Below are positions 26,246-35,875 of a DNA stretch of 64,000 bases, in pieces. The position numbers were made by a program, and so were the translations under genes. A model generated the notes under the pieces. It was not told the DNA's origin. It saw nothing but the letters and a program-made list of their open reading frames with translations, and made no database searches. The stretch lies in assembly GCF_900168685.1 (NCBI RefSeq), contig NZ_FVZN01000014.1, forward strand, positions 2,170,001 through 2,234,000, read 5' to 3'. Position 1 is the first letter of the stretch. Each line of letters begins with the position of its first letter. This stretch comes from Solibacillus isronensis. GTDB taxonomy: Bacteria; Bacillota; Bacilli; Bacillales_A; Planococcaceae.

Positions 26246-26738
26246 GAGAGCGAAAATAAAATAATGACGATAGTGTTACTACGAATGAATAATTTCACTT
26301 ATTACCATTTACACTATGCATATAGTGGCAAATAGCCAGACCATCAATTCATCACCATTTAGAACCTTTAAATTGAATCCCATAATTAACAGTTTGCACA
26401 CTATTTTAAAAAGCATTATTTTATTTTTTTGTTGTGACAACTTAAGGCGCCTGTCTAACCTACTTTGATTTTAGTTAAACATCAAATAAGTGTCAAAACA
26501 TCAAATTGGAAAAAACCCTTATTTCTGCCATTTTTCGAGCAATTCTTTTTTAATATTTTAAAATAATGACGACAAATGCAGGAAAACAAAGCAATTGCGA
26601 GCTAAAAGGTGCTTTCATTTCAAAAATGACATTTCTATGAACTCGTTAAAGTTCATATTTTGCGACTTATCAGAAAGCGCAATTTGTTTCATATTATGGG
26701 TTTTATTCCCACTTTTTACCTTATATTTTAAAAGAAAT
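26246..26738. other. Long AT-rich upstream region of qoxABCD
   Basis: Nearly 500 bases without a credible gene, bounded by the qox leader and the trmH terminator. It should hold the qox promoter. A short dyad, GTTGT-ACAAC, lies near 26432, but no convincing -35/-10 pair or riboswitch core is visible. Confidence 0.4.
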
Positions 26739-26770
26739 GGGATTTTATAAGTACTTACTTACAAAATCCC
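26739..26770 (-). terminator. Terminator of the trmH-type gene
   Basis: GGGATTTT/AAAATCCC stem with a 16-base loop; ATTTCTTTT follows on the minus strand. It lies 20 bases past the gene. Confidence 0.7.
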
Positions 26771-26790
26771 TCGTTTAACTTTTCACCTGT

Positions 26791-27552
26791 TTATTTTACA
26801 AATGCATACAATAAAATTCCTGTTGCCACCGCAACATTCAGTGATTCTGCCCCGCCAAATATAGGAATGATGATGTTCTGGTCTGTTTTTGCCAAAATTT
26901 GCGGATTAATGCCACTCCCTTCATTACCCACAATTAAAGCAAATGAATCACTTGGTTCCACTTTTTTATAAGAAATAGATTCATCCAATGAAGTGCCGTA
27001 TACACGAACACCATCAGCCTGCAGATTTTCCACCCATTCCAACAAGTCGCCACGTACGACTGGAATATGGAAATGAGAGCCTTGTGCAGAACGCAAAGAT
27101 TTCGGATTAAATGCATCGACACTGCCTTTCCCTAAAATAACTGCATCAATTCCAGCTGCATCTGCAGTTCGGATCATTGTACCGATATTTCCCGGATCTT
27201 GAACCGCATCGACTAAAAGTACTTTGCGCCAATTGAATTGTTCATCTTCGGAAATTTGGCGTTGCTTACAATGAGCAAATACCCCTTGAGAATTTTCAGT
27301 TTCCGCAATTTCTTTTGAAACTGCATCATTCACATGTACTAATACCACTTCATCTATTGCCCATAGTAATGGTAGATCTACACCATCACGCACAATGATT
27401 TGCACGATTTGATCTTTATGTTTTAATGCTTCTTCCACTAGATGAAAACCTTCTACTATATACTCTCCTGTTTTTTCACGCTCTTTTCGTTGTGTAACAA
27501 GCTTTTTCCAATGCTTCACTAGCGCATTTTGTGTCGATTCGATTCTTTTCAT
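26791..27552 (-). CDS. TrmH/SpoU-family RNA 2'-O-methyltransferase (YsgA type)
   Basis: A 253-residue SPOUT methyltransferase. An N-terminal substrate-binding domain (~1-95, EYIVEGFHLVEEALKH) precedes the knotted SpoU domain with motifs DAVQDPGNIGTMIRTADAAG, LIVGNEGSGI and ESLNVAVATGILLY. It methylates a 23S rRNA or tRNA ribose using SAM; the exact nucleotide is not readable. ATG 27552 follows GGACGGG. It is divergent from sspI. In B. subtilis this gene (ysgA) lies next to sspI and pheST, so qoxABCD and its flanks separate a conserved neighbourhood here. Confidence 0.9.
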   Translation of the reverse strand: MKRIESTQNALVKHWKKLVTQRKEREKTGEYIVEGFHLVEEALKHKDQIVQIIVRDGVDLPLLWAIDEVVLVHVNDAVSKEIAETENSQGVFAHCKQRQISEDEQFNWRKVLLVDAVQDPGNIGTMIRTADAAGIDAVILGKGSVDAFNPKSLRSAQGSHFHIPVVRGDLLEWVENLQADGVRVYGTSLDESISYKKVEPSDSFALIVGNEGSGINPQILAKTDQNIIIPIFGGAESLNVAVATGILLYAFVK

Positions 27553-27626
27553 GATTTCCCGTCCTTTTTTACGTACTCGATTGTATATTTTAGCACAATT
27601 ATTTTGTAATCCATAATGCAATGCCA

Positions 27627-27656
27627 TGTATAAAGTTTATTATTTTGAACAAAGTA
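27627..27656 (+). promoter_or_regulatory. Candidate sigma-G promoter of sspI
   Basis: TGTATA (27627-27632), 17 bases, then CAAAGTA (27650-27656) resembles the σG pattern TGnATA-N17-CATnnTA. It lies 20 bases upstream of the sspI start. Forespore expression is expected for this gene class. Confidence 0.45.
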
Positions 27657-27675
27657 TGGGAAAAGGAGGTTTCAT

Positions 27676-27885
27676 ATGGATTTTCAAATTCGACAAGCAA
27701 TTACTGCCAATGTAATGGGCTCAGATGCCGCTGAATTTCAGGATATCGTCAATGATGCAATTGCACGGGGCGAGGAACATTTACTTCCAGGCCTTGGTGT
27801 ATTCCTGGAGAAATGGTGGAACGGTGCAAGCGAAAATGAGCGAAATGAGTTTTCACAAAAACTAGCAAAACAATTTGTCAGCTAA
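27676..27885 (+). CDS. sspI: Small acid-soluble spore protein I
   Basis: A 69-residue forespore protein of the SspI family, full length (MDFQIRQAITANVMGSDAAE, then LLPGLGVFLEKWW). It is one of the minor SASPs packed in the spore core. AAAGGAGG precedes the ATG and a candidate σG promoter lies upstream. It is divergent from the trmH-type gene, as in Bacillus. Confidence 0.95.
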   Translation: MDFQIRQAITANVMGSDAAEFQDIVNDAIARGEEHLLPGLGVFLEKWWNGASENERNEFSQKLAKQFVS

Positions 27886-27926
27886 CATTTAGCATAACCA
27901 CCCATCATTCAATTATGATTCCAGAC

Positions 27927-27962
27927 AAAAAAGCAATCCAGCGTCTCCCGGATTGCTTTTTC
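27927..27962. terminator. Bidirectional terminator after sspI
   Basis: AAAAAGCAATCC/GGATTGCTTTTT stem with loop AGCGTCTCCC, with A/T runs on both sides. The loop sequence recurs 88 bases away (28027-28038). Confidence 0.88.
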
Positions 27963-28059
27963 TATGTAGTGATGGGGCATTCCATCTTGAATACAGACAT
28001 CACTTGTAGTTCTTCACGAATCGTCACAGCGTCTCCCGTTGTTATTCATGTTGGACTAC

Positions 28060-28098
28060 TACATTATTTATTTGCCCTTCCTGCCCATAAATAATGTA
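28060..28098. repeat. Inverted repeat between argF and sspI
   Basis: A perfect 12-base arm pair TACATTATTTAT/ATAAATAATGTA around a 15-base loop, 57 bases past the argF stop. It is not followed by a U run. A smaller ACTAC/GTAGT dyad lies at about 28114-28128. It may be a processing or stability structure in the argF 3' region. Confidence 0.5.
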
Positions 28099-28154
28099 TG
28101 GTTCACAGCGGCGACTACAACCCGTAGTATAAAGCCAACTGCCTGTTGCTTGTT

Positions 28155-29123
28155 TTACGCCAGTAAAGATACTAAAACTGCTTTTTGTGCATGCAGGCGA
28201 TTTTCTGCTTGCTCAAATATATAAGAATTTGGGCCGTCAATAACTGACGTCGCAACTTCTTCCTCTCGATGTGCCGGTAAACAATGAAGGAACATATAAT
28301 CCGGCTTTGCATGGGCAACCAATTCAGCATTAATCTGGTATTTCGCAAAATCCTTCAGTCGTTTTTGTGTCTCTTCTTCCTGCCCCATAGATGTCCAAAC
28401 ATCTGCATAAACAGCATCTGCATTTGTAACAGCTGCCACTGGGTCATTCGTTACGACAACTGTACTGCCGTTACGAGAAGCAATCGCTTGTGCTTTCTCA
28501 ATAATACGTTTATCGCATTCATATCCTGGTGGCGTTGCAACGGCAACATGCATACCAACATGTGCTGCAGCAACAATAAGCGCATGTGCCACATTATTGC
28601 CATCACCTATATAAGCAATTTTTAATCCTTTCAATTCCCCTTTATTTTCGGCAATTGTTTCAAGATCAGCTAATGCCTGACATGGATGATCAAGATCCGT
28701 TAACCCGTTAATGACAGGGATCGATGCATTATCAGCCAATTCTTCAACCATCGTATGAGAGTTGGCACGAATCATAATTCCATCTAAATAGCCTGACAAT
28801 ACTCTTCCTGTGTCGGAGATTGGTTCACCACGGCCAATTTGCATATCACGTGCATTCATATACATGCCATATCCCCCGAGCTGCTGCATACCTACTTCAA
28901 ATGATACACGTGTACGCGTTGAACTTTTCTCAAAGATCATGCCGAGTGTTTTACCTTCCAATAATCGTGGACATTTGCCCGCTTTTGTTATGGTTTTCAA
29001 CTGTGTCGCAAGTTCAAGCAGTTGCTTTACTTCTTCACTCGTATAGTCAAGCAGTGTTAGTAAGTCTTTTCCTTGTAAACTTTCAACGGGCTTTAATTGC
29101 ACCTCTTCTAATAACTTCATCAT
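28155..29123 (-). CDS. argF: Ornithine carbamoyltransferase
   Basis: A 322-residue OTCase that makes citrulline from ornithine and carbamoyl phosphate. The carbamoyl-phosphate loop is [10 protein letters not shown] and the ornithine/catalytic motif is [20 protein letters not shown] is also present. The gene stands alone, without argC/J/B/D or carA/B beside it. Its promoter overlaps an arginine operator, which favours the anabolic argF over the catabolic arcB. GAGGTG precedes two adjacent ATGs; the first is used. Confidence 0.93.
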   Translation of the reverse strand: MMKLLEEVQLKPVESLQGKDLLTLLDYTSEEVKQLLELATQLKTITKAGKCPRLLEGKTLGMIFEKSSTRTRVSFEVGMQQLGGYGMYMNARDMQIGRGEPISDTGRVLSGYLDGIMIRANSHTMVEELADNASIPVINGLTDLDHPCQALADLETIAENKGELKGLKIAYIGDGNNVAHALIVAAAHVGMHVAVATPPGYECDKRIIEKAQAIASRNGSTVVVTNDPVAAVTNADAVYADVWTSMGQEEETQKRLKDFAKYQINAELVAHAKPDYMFLHCLPAHREEEVATSVIDGPNSYIFEQAENRLHAQKAVLVSLLA

Positions 29124-29154
29124 TACACACCTCTGTGAGCTTTATGTTGGTTTT

Positions 29155-29183
29155 ATTATACAAATGAATAATTATAAAATCAA
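29155..29183 (-). promoter_or_regulatory. argF promoter with overlapping ARG operator
   Basis: On the minus strand TTGATT (29183-29178), 17 bases, TATAAT (29160-29155) is a near-ideal σA promoter. The spacer contains ATAATTATTCAT (plus-strand ATGAATAATTAT, 29164-29175), matching the ArgR/AhrC ARG box; a second half-match GTGAATTATTAT lies just upstream. Arginine-dependent repression is the likely effect. Confidence 0.75.
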
Positions 29184-29397
29184 GTGAATTATTATAAATT
29201 TTTTAAATTAATTTAATTATTCAATAATTACACCGTTTTTATAAAACAAAAATTTTACTTAAGCGATATTATTACTGTTTATTGGAGAATTTTTAATTTT
29301 TATTGAATTCCCATTCAATTTTTAGCATACTATTTACAGCATTACTTTTTGGAAATAATTTACTTGTAATGCTAATTGATTTTTAGGAGGAATGATT

Positions 29398-29850
29398 ATG
29401 CCGAACGCTATCCATACAGTGGAATTACCATTATCAAACGATGTAATATGGAATTTTTTAAAGGATTACAATAATTGGGCACCATTAATCCCAGGTTATA
29501 TCGAGCATGAAGCACAATATGATACACAGTTCACTTGGACTTTACTGGCAGATTTAGGATTCACGAAAAAAAAGATTACACTTCAAGTCGATATTACGGA
29601 TTCTATTGAGCCAACTGATGTAAAATTCAACATTAAAGGATTGTCCGATAATTTTGACGGTAACGGCTATTTTAATATTGCTGCTTGCAATAACGAATCC
29701 GCTCAGGTTACAGGAAGCCTGGATTTATCTGCCGGCGGTTTTATGGGAATGATGATCAATCCTGTATTGGAAAGTTTCGTACCTAAAGCGACGACCGATT
29801 TGACGAACTCAATTGAAACAAAGCTTACTGCACTACATGATGTAAAATAA
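29398..29850 (+). CDS. CoxG/SRPBCC family protein
   Basis: A 150-residue single-domain START-like (SRPBCC) protein of the type annotated as carbon monoxide dehydrogenase subunit G (PFSM-like pattern LPLSNDVIWNFLKDYNNWAP, and C-terminal FVPKATTDLTNSIETKL). No CO dehydrogenase genes are near, so it probably binds a lipid or hydrophobic ligand in another role. I use ATG 29398, which is eight bases from AGGAGG; the ATG at 29392 is too close to it. Confidence 0.75.
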   Translation: MPNAIHTVELPLSNDVIWNFLKDYNNWAPLIPGYIEHEAQYDTQFTWTLLADLGFTKKKITLQVDITDSIEPTDVKFNIKGLSDNFDGNGYFNIAACNNESAQVTGSLDLSAGGFMGMMINPVLESFVPKATTDLTNSIETKLTALHDVK

Positions 29851-29855
29851 ACAAA

Positions 29856-29897
29856 AAACCATTAACTTTCCCGATAACCGGAAAATTAATGGTTTTT
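29856..29897 (+). terminator. Terminator after the CoxG-like gene
   Basis: AAAACCATTAA/TTAATGGTTTT stem with an inner TTTCCCG/CCGGAAA pairing, a few bases past the stop and followed by TGCTTATT. Confidence 0.8.
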
Positions 29898-30009
29898 GCT
29901 TATTATATTGGAGAGCGTACAGTAATATAGTTTTATAAATATAAAAAGAGAATGAACTTTATTTCTTTCATCCTCTTTTATTCTAAATACAGTATTCAAT
30001 TATAAAGAA

Positions 30010-31140
30010 CTATTGGAACACACCGTCACGGACAATTGTCGTATTTACTGTAACGTTCACTTTCATTTCCGAATACATTTCATTCCATTTCTCTTTATCG
30101 ATATCCGCATGTCGATTTTGAGCTTTATAATATTCGCCAAACTGGAATATATCGGTTTCGATTTCATGGCTATAGTCTATAATTTGATTAATTTCACTTT
30201 CAATTTTCTTGTTGATTTCTTTCTCAAGTTTATGAAAGATATTAGAACCATCAGTGCTTACATCTGAATCTACTTCCAATAATCGGCATTTAATGTCAAT
30301 CGTTAAATTGAATTCAGGCACTTCTGGATCTACTAATTTAATCTTCCGCTTTGAATCTATGGAGTCGATGGCTATTGGTATTTTTCCCGAAAAATCTGAG
30401 GGAGATTTCTCCAATGTTGTAATAGGTATTTCCAATTCAAGCGTTCCACTATTCGTCTTCCCTTTAACCATCAATATATAAATTGCTTCCTCTGCCGGGA
30501 GTTTGCCGACTATTTTCCCTTTGTTAAAAAAAGCAATACCCGAAATTTGGATACTTTCCTCTTCTCTTTTTAATATCGGCATGGAATAACTGCCCAAAAA
30601 CGTTAGTTTATCTCTGTTAACTTCATGGAGGGTCGATGAAATAATATAGCGCTTGTCTACATTATATTTGATTAATTGATAAATATGCTGGCCAAGATCT
30701 GTTATATTTTCATACTTATACTCTAATATATTGTCCAAACTTCCTTCTACAGTAGCCATATATGTTGCGTTGCTGATTTCGGAATTCATTTTTAAAATAT
30801 GAATGTTCTCATTTAATCCCGCTTTCGCCAGCTCTTCACCGAATAACACAACCCGTAATTGCCCTGAGCCAATACTCTTCGATGTTTTTAAATCAATTTT
30901 TGCACGTGCCCCTCTACTTGTTAATGCAGTTGCAGATTGCAATTCAATTTTACTTTCTAAATCCGGATTAATTTGTCGGATAACAGCAGTGGCGGCCAAC
31001 TTATCCTTGTCACCTAAATCAAAGCCTACCAATGTCGTTAAACTGATTCTTTCTAGAATTTTCTGTTCTGCACAACCTACCAAAAAGATAATACAGGTAA
31101 ACAGCAAAATCAGTTTTTTAAACGTAGTCAGCTCATTCAT
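30010..31140 (-). CDS. gerAC: Spore germination lipoprotein, GerAC family
   Basis: A 376-residue lipoprotein with lipobox IIFLVGC (Cys about 23) and the three-domain GerAC architecture (LTTLVGFDLGDKDKLAATAV at the start of domain 1). It is the C subunit of a nutrient germinant receptor in the spore inner membrane. The ATG overlaps the gerAB stop by four bases. It ends the gerAA-AB-AC operon. Confidence 0.92.
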   Translation of the reverse strand: MNELTTFKKLILLFTCIIFLVGCAEQKILERISLTTLVGFDLGDKDKLAATAVIRQINPDLESKIELQSATALTSRGARAKIDLKTSKSIGSGQLRVVLFGEELAKAGLNENIHILKMNSEISNATYMATVEGSLDNILEYKYENITDLGQHIYQLIKYNVDKRYIISSTLHEVNRDKLTFLGSYSMPILKREEESIQISGIAFFNKGKIVGKLPAEEAIYILMVKGKTNSGTLELEIPITTLEKSPSDFSGKIPIAIDSIDSKRKIKLVDPEVPEFNLTIDIKCRLLEVDSDVSTDGSNIFHKLEKEINKKIESEINQIIDYSHEIETDIFQFGEYYKAQNRHADIDKEKWNEMYSEMKVNVTVNTTIVRDGVFQ

Positions 31141-32249
31141 TCCCTTCTCGCTTGCCGTTTTAAGACTTTTTTCTTTAGGAGAGCAATGAAATATAATAAG
31201 ACAGGGTAAGCAAATACGATATAAAATGCAAAGTACCCAAAATAGTTGTTGAATGTATTAATCTCAACCCGTGTCTCCACAATCAATGATGCTATAAATA
31301 TAAAAAGGGAGAAAATAACAACAAATTTCTTATCCGTTATATTAATTATTCGGCTAACACCCCGATAAGCAGACCATGCAAATAAACAAAGGTTCGGCAA
31401 TATTATCATCATCCAGTAACAGACCGTTATCAGTTCAATCCGTTCAAGAAATGGCAAACGGACAATGCTGAATAATGATAATGTTGCCCAAATCGTTTTC
31501 TCAAGCTGTTCTCCACTAAAAAAAGTTAATGTAACCAACATAACAAACAAATAAATAGCCAATGTAAACAGCAAGCCAAAGTGGACAAACTTTTGAGCTT
31601 TATTCTTTTCCTTGACGTAAGGATACATTGCATTAATAATTTCAAAACCTACAATTGTAAGCGTCATCGAATACGCTCCTTTGAGTAGACTTATAAAATC
31701 ATTATCTAGTACAGGCAACAGGTAATTAACATTCGAATATTCAATAGGAAATAACAGTACAATTAAAATCCAGAGACTTAAAAAAAAGCTAAAAAAACAA
31801 ACTCCAATTATTACTCGTAAGCCGCCCGTGAATGCATAACTTACAGTTATAAGCAGTGTAATGGTAATAAACCAAGAACTTAAGCCTGGAAATACCCATG
31901 TATTAATAACATCTGTATAATTTTTAATAATGGCGAAATACGCCAAACCGCAATAAACAATATAGGTCAAATTAATAAAATTCCCTAAGTATTTACCGAA
32001 TAAATCCAAATTCACTCCGTAAATATCATTTGCTTCGTACAATTCCAACGTTTTAAAAATTATAAAGACAATAAAATGTGCTGCAATAAAACTAATAATG
32101 ATGGAAATCCAGGCATCTTGTTTCGCATCTTTATAGATAATACTTTGAAATCCATGAACTCCTACACCTATTTGAGCAGAACAGATGATGAAAAAGAGAA
32201 GAGGGGCATTGAATGTTTGAGTAGAATCAATTTGCAGCTTGTTCTTCAC
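31137..32249 (-). CDS. gerAB: Spore germination protein, GerAB family
   Basis: A 370-residue membrane protein with about 10 helices, related to the APC transporter fold (PF03845). It is usually the germinant-binding B subunit of the receptor. Visible marks are GVGVHGFQSIIYKDAKQDAW after helix 1 and the conserved YAFTGGLRVIIGVCFF region. It overlaps gerAA and gerAC by four bases at each end. Confidence 0.93.
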   Translation of the reverse strand: MKNKLQIDSTQTFNAPLLFFIICSAQIGVGVHGFQSIIYKDAKQDAWISIIISFIAAHFIVFIIFKTLELYEANDIYGVNLDLFGKYLGNFINLTYIVYCGLAYFAIIKNYTDVINTWVFPGLSSWFITITLLITVSYAFTGGLRVIIGVCFFSFFLSLWILIVLLFPIEYSNVNYLLPVLDNDFISLLKGAYSMTLTIVGFEIINAMYPYVKEKNKAQKFVHFGLLFTLAIYLFVMLVTLTFFSGEQLEKTIWATLSLFSIVRLPFLERIELITVCYWMMIILPNLCLFAWSAYRGVSRIINITDKKFVVIFSLFIFIASLIVETRVEINTFNNYFGYFAFYIVFAYPVLLYFIALLKKKVLKRQARRE

Positions 32250-33853
32250 TTTTTCACCTTCTTCTTATCACCCTTAAGATTTACACGCATCTTTGAATAA
32301 TCCGGATTTTCCACTCGCGCATTTGACGATTTCCGGATAATAAACGGGTATGGCAGACGAATGAGGCTATCGCCCAAATCTTTAAGTCTAGGCGGGTAAA
32401 ATGGCGCCATATAAGGAGCACCTAGGCTTGTTTGTCGTAATAGATGAATTACCAGAATACAAAAGGCAAGCATTATACCATAGTAACCCCAAAACCCAGC
32501 TAAAATGATGATTGGAAACCGAAGCAATCTAATGACATTTCCCATCATATAACTCGGTGTAATAAAGGAAGAAAGAGCACAAAGAGCGACAATAATAATC
32601 AGAATATTACTCGTAATCCCTGCCTCCACTGCTGCTGTACCAAGGACGATCCCTCCGACAATTCCAATCGTTTGGCCTATTTTTGTCGGTAATCTTGCCC
32701 CAGCCTCACGAAGGAGTTCCATAATCAATTCCAGAAAAAGCGCCTCTAGTATTGGAGGAAACGGTACTTTAGCTCTTGATTCACTAAGGGGCACTAACAG
32801 CGGCTGTGGAATCACTTCATAATGGAAAGTTAATGATGCTACATACAATGGGGTAAAAAAAATGGAGATAAATATTGCTGCAAATCTTAGCCATCTCACA
32901 AAGGTTGCAATTGGCCACCGCAAGTTTTTATCTTCTCTACTTTGAAAAAACTCAATAAATGAGTAAGGACAAAGTATCCCCATTGAACTGCCATCAACAA
33001 GAATACCTATTTTCCCACCCAATATACCGTCGCAAAATCGATCGGGGCGCTCCGTTAATAACATTTGCGGGAATATAGACATGGAGCTGTCATCGATTAA
33101 TTCTGCGAGTTCCGCACTATCGATCAAATCTTCAATATCAAGAGCCTGTATTCTTTGTCGGACAGTATTAACATTTTGTTCTGTTGCAACTCCAGCTATA
33201 TAAATTATGGAAATCGCTGTATTTGTCTGATTTCCAACCTTCAGTTTTTCGTTACTAAGATTCTTGCTTAAAATATATCGCCGAATAAGCGAGATATTTG
33301 TGGAGAGACTTTCATTAAAACCAACTTGTGCACCGATAACTTGCGATTCATTTTCAGGTGCGGACAATCCTCGTGATTCTCTTGCTGGAATAATGACCAT
33401 AGTGACCAGTGCATGTCCCGCCACATGAATCATAACAGCGCCCGTTAACAAAGTATCGATACTCTGATTTAAATTTTTTTCCACGTTAACTTGTGGCAAA
33501 GGTAACTGACTATGGATACTACTCGGTGTTCCTTCTTGTATGTTCTGCAAGACAGGTAATATTTTTCCGTTCAATATATCTTCTTTTATTAAGTTATCGA
33601 TATACAAAATAGTAATTGAATCTGTTACATATCGAATTACTAAATCAGCCGGTGAATGAATTTGCTCTTTTACTTTTTTTATAAAAACATCAGTTGAATC
33701 GGAAATGGGTTGCCAATCATCCGTTTGGGTAGTTACTTCGGAATTTGATGAAGTAGATTGGTTTTTTTCACCCAGATTATCTTTTGAAGGCCTTGTTAAA
33801 TCTCCTGTTTGTTTTTTGAACGTTGCCTTCTTATTCTTTTTTTCAAAAAACAT
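32246..33853 (-). CDS. gerAA: Spore germination protein, GerAA family
   Basis: A 535-residue A subunit (PF03323). The soluble N-terminal half carries the repeated family pattern (DLVIRYVTDSITILYIDNLI, then LSTNISLIRRYILSKNLSNE), followed by about five helices and a short C-terminal basic tail. The first ~55 residues are a low-complexity Ser/Thr/Lys segment, making it longer than B. subtilis GerAA (~480). Forespore σG control is expected; I could not fix its promoter. Confidence 0.93.
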   Translation of the reverse strand: MFFEKKNKKATFKKQTGDLTRPSKDNLGEKNQSTSSNSEVTTQTDDWQPISDSTDVFIKKVKEQIHSPADLVIRYVTDSITILYIDNLIKEDILNGKILPVLQNIQEGTPSSIHSQLPLPQVNVEKNLNQSIDTLLTGAVMIHVAGHALVTMVIIPARESRGLSAPENESQVIGAQVGFNESLSTNISLIRRYILSKNLSNEKLKVGNQTNTAISIIYIAGVATEQNVNTVRQRIQALDIEDLIDSAELAELIDDSSMSIFPQMLLTERPDRFCDGILGGKIGILVDGSSMGILCPYSFIEFFQSREDKNLRWPIATFVRWLRFAAIFISIFFTPLYVASLTFHYEVIPQPLLVPLSESRAKVPFPPILEALFLELIMELLREAGARLPTKIGQTIGIVGGIVLGTAAVEAGITSNILIIIVALCALSSFITPSYMMGNVIRLLRFPIIILAGFWGYYGIMLAFCILVIHLLRQTSLGAPYMAPFYPPRLKDLGDSLIRLPYPFIIRKSSNARVENPDYSKMRVNLKGDKKKVKK

Positions 33854-34034
33854 AAGCTTCCCCCACTTATCTAAAATTATACTTTTTGCACTCTATGTTT
33901 TACTGATTAATGAATTTATTATCGCCAGATTATAGTCAAATATTCAAAAAGTACTTATTTTATCAATAAAATAGGTCAGGTTGGAGATATACAGGGAAAT
34001 AAGAGGTTGGTGGTTAAAGGGGAATTTTAAAATA

Positions 34035-34070
34035 AAATATCCATTTCTTTATAAGGAAATGGATATTTTT
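34035..34070 (-). terminator. Terminator of the M42 peptidase gene
   Basis: AAATATCCATTTC/GGAAATGGATATTT stem with a 6-7 base loop, with A/T tracts on both strands. It lies about 60 bases after the ysdC stop. Confidence 0.8.
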
Positions 34071-34129
34071 GCGTATTATAATATTAAGCTGCTAATTTTT
34101 CAAATTATTCTATCTGCAGTTTTTATAGA

Positions 34130-35218
34130 TTATTCAAATGTAATTTTATTTACTGTATCACGGTCTAATCGTTTAATCACTTCTACGATTAATCTCACCG
34201 CATTATCATAGTCATCACGATGTAAAATACCCGCATGGGAGTGAATATAACGAGTTGCAACACCGATTGCCAATGATGGTACACCGTTTGCTGTAATATG
34301 GATACTTCCTGCATCCGTACCGCCGCCAGCCATAGCTTCGAACTGGTATGGAATGCCCGCTTCATCAGCTACATCAAGGACAAATTCACGTAAGCCTGTA
34401 TGAGATACCATTGATGCATCATATACGACAATTTGTGGACCTGCGCCCATTTTCGAAGTTGACTCTTTCGGTGTCACGCCTGGTGTATCACCAGCAACAC
34501 CTACATCTACAGAAAAACCGATATCCGGTTGTACTTTAAATGATGACGTTTTCGCACCGCGAAGCCCGATCTCTTCTTGCACATTCCCGACACCATACAC
34601 AATGTTTGGATGCTTTTCGTCTTTTAATGCTTTCAGTACATCAATCGCAATCGCACAGCCAATTCGGTTGTCCCATGCTTTCGCTAATAGATGTTTTTCA
34701 TTTTTCATTACATTGAATTCGAAATATGGTGTAATCATATCGCCAGGACGTACGCCCCACTCCATTGCTTCTTCTTTGGAAGTGGCACCGATATCAACGA
34801 ACATTGATTTAATATCCACTACTTTGTTTCGAACATCAGCCGGTAAAATATGTGGTGGTTTTGATCCGATCACACCAATAATTTCTTCCCCTTTACGTGT
34901 TGTAATTGTCACACGTTGGGCTAGCATTACTTGGCTCCACCAGCCGCCTACTGTTTGGAAGAAGACGAACCCTTTATCGTCGATGCGTGTAACCATGAAA
35001 CCAACTTCATCTAAGTGACCCGCAACCATAATTTTCGGACCATTTTCATCGCCTACTTTTTTTGCGATTAAACTGCCTAAGTTATCTGTTTCTACTTCAT
35101 CTGCATATGGTGCGATGTACTTTTTCATCACTTCACGTGGTGCACGTTCATTTCCTGGAATGCCGTTTGCATCTGTTAAATCTTTGAACATTTGTAATGT
35201 AGCATCGAGCTTTGTCAT
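34130..35218 (-). CDS. ysdC: M42 family metallo-aminopeptidase (YsdC)
   Basis: A 362-residue dinuclear zinc aminopeptidase of the FrvX/PepA-M42 family, which normally forms 12-subunit tetrahedral particles. Metal and catalytic segments are visible: [22 protein letters not shown], the EE pair in [20 protein letters not shown], and the late His in YIHSHAG. The start ATG is preceded by GGGGGAAA. In Bacillus the ysdABC genes lie downstream of rplT; here ysdC is split from ysdA by an ABC transporter and an AhpD-like gene. Confidence 0.93.
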   Translation of the reverse strand: MTKLDATLQMFKDLTDANGIPGNERAPREVMKKYIAPYADEVETDNLGSLIAKKVGDENGPKIMVAGHLDEVGFMVTRIDDKGFVFFQTVGGWWSQVMLAQRVTITTRKGEEIIGVIGSKPPHILPADVRNKVVDIKSMFVDIGATSKEEAMEWGVRPGDMITPYFEFNVMKNEKHLLAKAWDNRIGCAIAIDVLKALKDEKHPNIVYGVGNVQEEIGLRGAKTSSFKVQPDIGFSVDVGVAGDTPGVTPKESTSKMGAGPQIVVYDASMVSHTGLREFVLDVADEAGIPYQFEAMAGGGTDAGSIHITANGVPSLAIGVATRYIHSHAGILHRDDYDNAVRLIVEVIKRLDRDTVNKITFE

Positions 35219-35302
35219 ATCGGTTTTCCCCCTAATAATTACTCTTCTTTATTATAGCGACAATATTTCGAAATGTGAAATAGTTTCTCGACTTTAGGTA
35301 AA

Positions 35303-35785
35303 TTAATAACCATTTCGTTGTCGCTCATAATTTTTTTCATTCTTTAATTCATACGCCTGCAAAACGTCATCGATTGTAAAGTTTAAGTTATAGGCAATTA
35401 AGCTGTACTGTTCCCACATTGCCCTGTAATTTTCTTCTGTTTGGTGCTGCAAAAACGTCAGAATCGTCTGTGTCGTATTAAGAAATGTTTCAGTTAACTT
35501 TTGCTTTTCTTTTAAATAGGGCCACTCCTCCAAAAGAAAGCCGCGCATATTTCCAAGTGAAAGCATAAAGTGAACCGAATCTACAAATTCTTCTAAAAGG
35601 ACAGCTCTTTCCGATGGCCCCTTCGTTGACCAAAACTTGAAACAGCGTGTTTCGTTAGCAAGTTCACTTAGCTCGACTAACAATGCGAGGCCTTTTTCGT
35701 CAAACACATCCTTTTGTACATGTTGGTTTTCTTCAATAAATCGGTCAAGTTGCCGCTGCTTTTCAAATAATTGACGAAATTGCAT
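35303..35785 (-). CDS. dUTP diphosphatase, dimeric all-alpha type
   Basis: A 160-residue helical NTP pyrophosphohydrolase of the dUTPase_2 family. The Mg-binding acids appear in LLVELSELANETRCFKFW (ExxE) and EEFVDSVHFMLSLGN (ExxxD). It removes dUTP to keep uracil out of DNA. I choose ATG 35785 with GAGGG eight bases upstream; a TTG-led frame to 35806 would cross that site. The short gap to ysdB on the opposite strand implies divergent promoters in about 90 bases. Confidence 0.85.
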   Translation of the reverse strand: MQFRQLFEKQRQLDRFIEENQHVQKDVFDEKGLALLVELSELANETRCFKFWSTKGPSERAVLLEEFVDSVHFMLSLGNMRGFLLEEWPYLKEKQKLTETFLNTTQTILTFLQHQTEENYRAMWEQYSLIAYNLNFTIDDVLQAYELKNEKNYERQRNGY

Positions 35786-35875
35786 TAAAACATCCCTCTT
35801 TTTCAAAATAAAATGAAACTTTTTATACTACTCAATCGTATAGGAGGGAATCAACGTAAGCAAGGAGGAAGTTTC

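Noticed and set aside
28155-29123. argF considered as catabolic arcB
   Set aside because: No arcA, arcC or arcD is adjacent, and the operator overlaps the promoter in a repressing position.
31137-33853. GerAA/GerAB considered as ordinary amino-acid transport genes
   Set aside because: The A-B-C order with four-base overlaps, the GerAC lipoprotein and the GerAA family pattern identify a germinant receptor.
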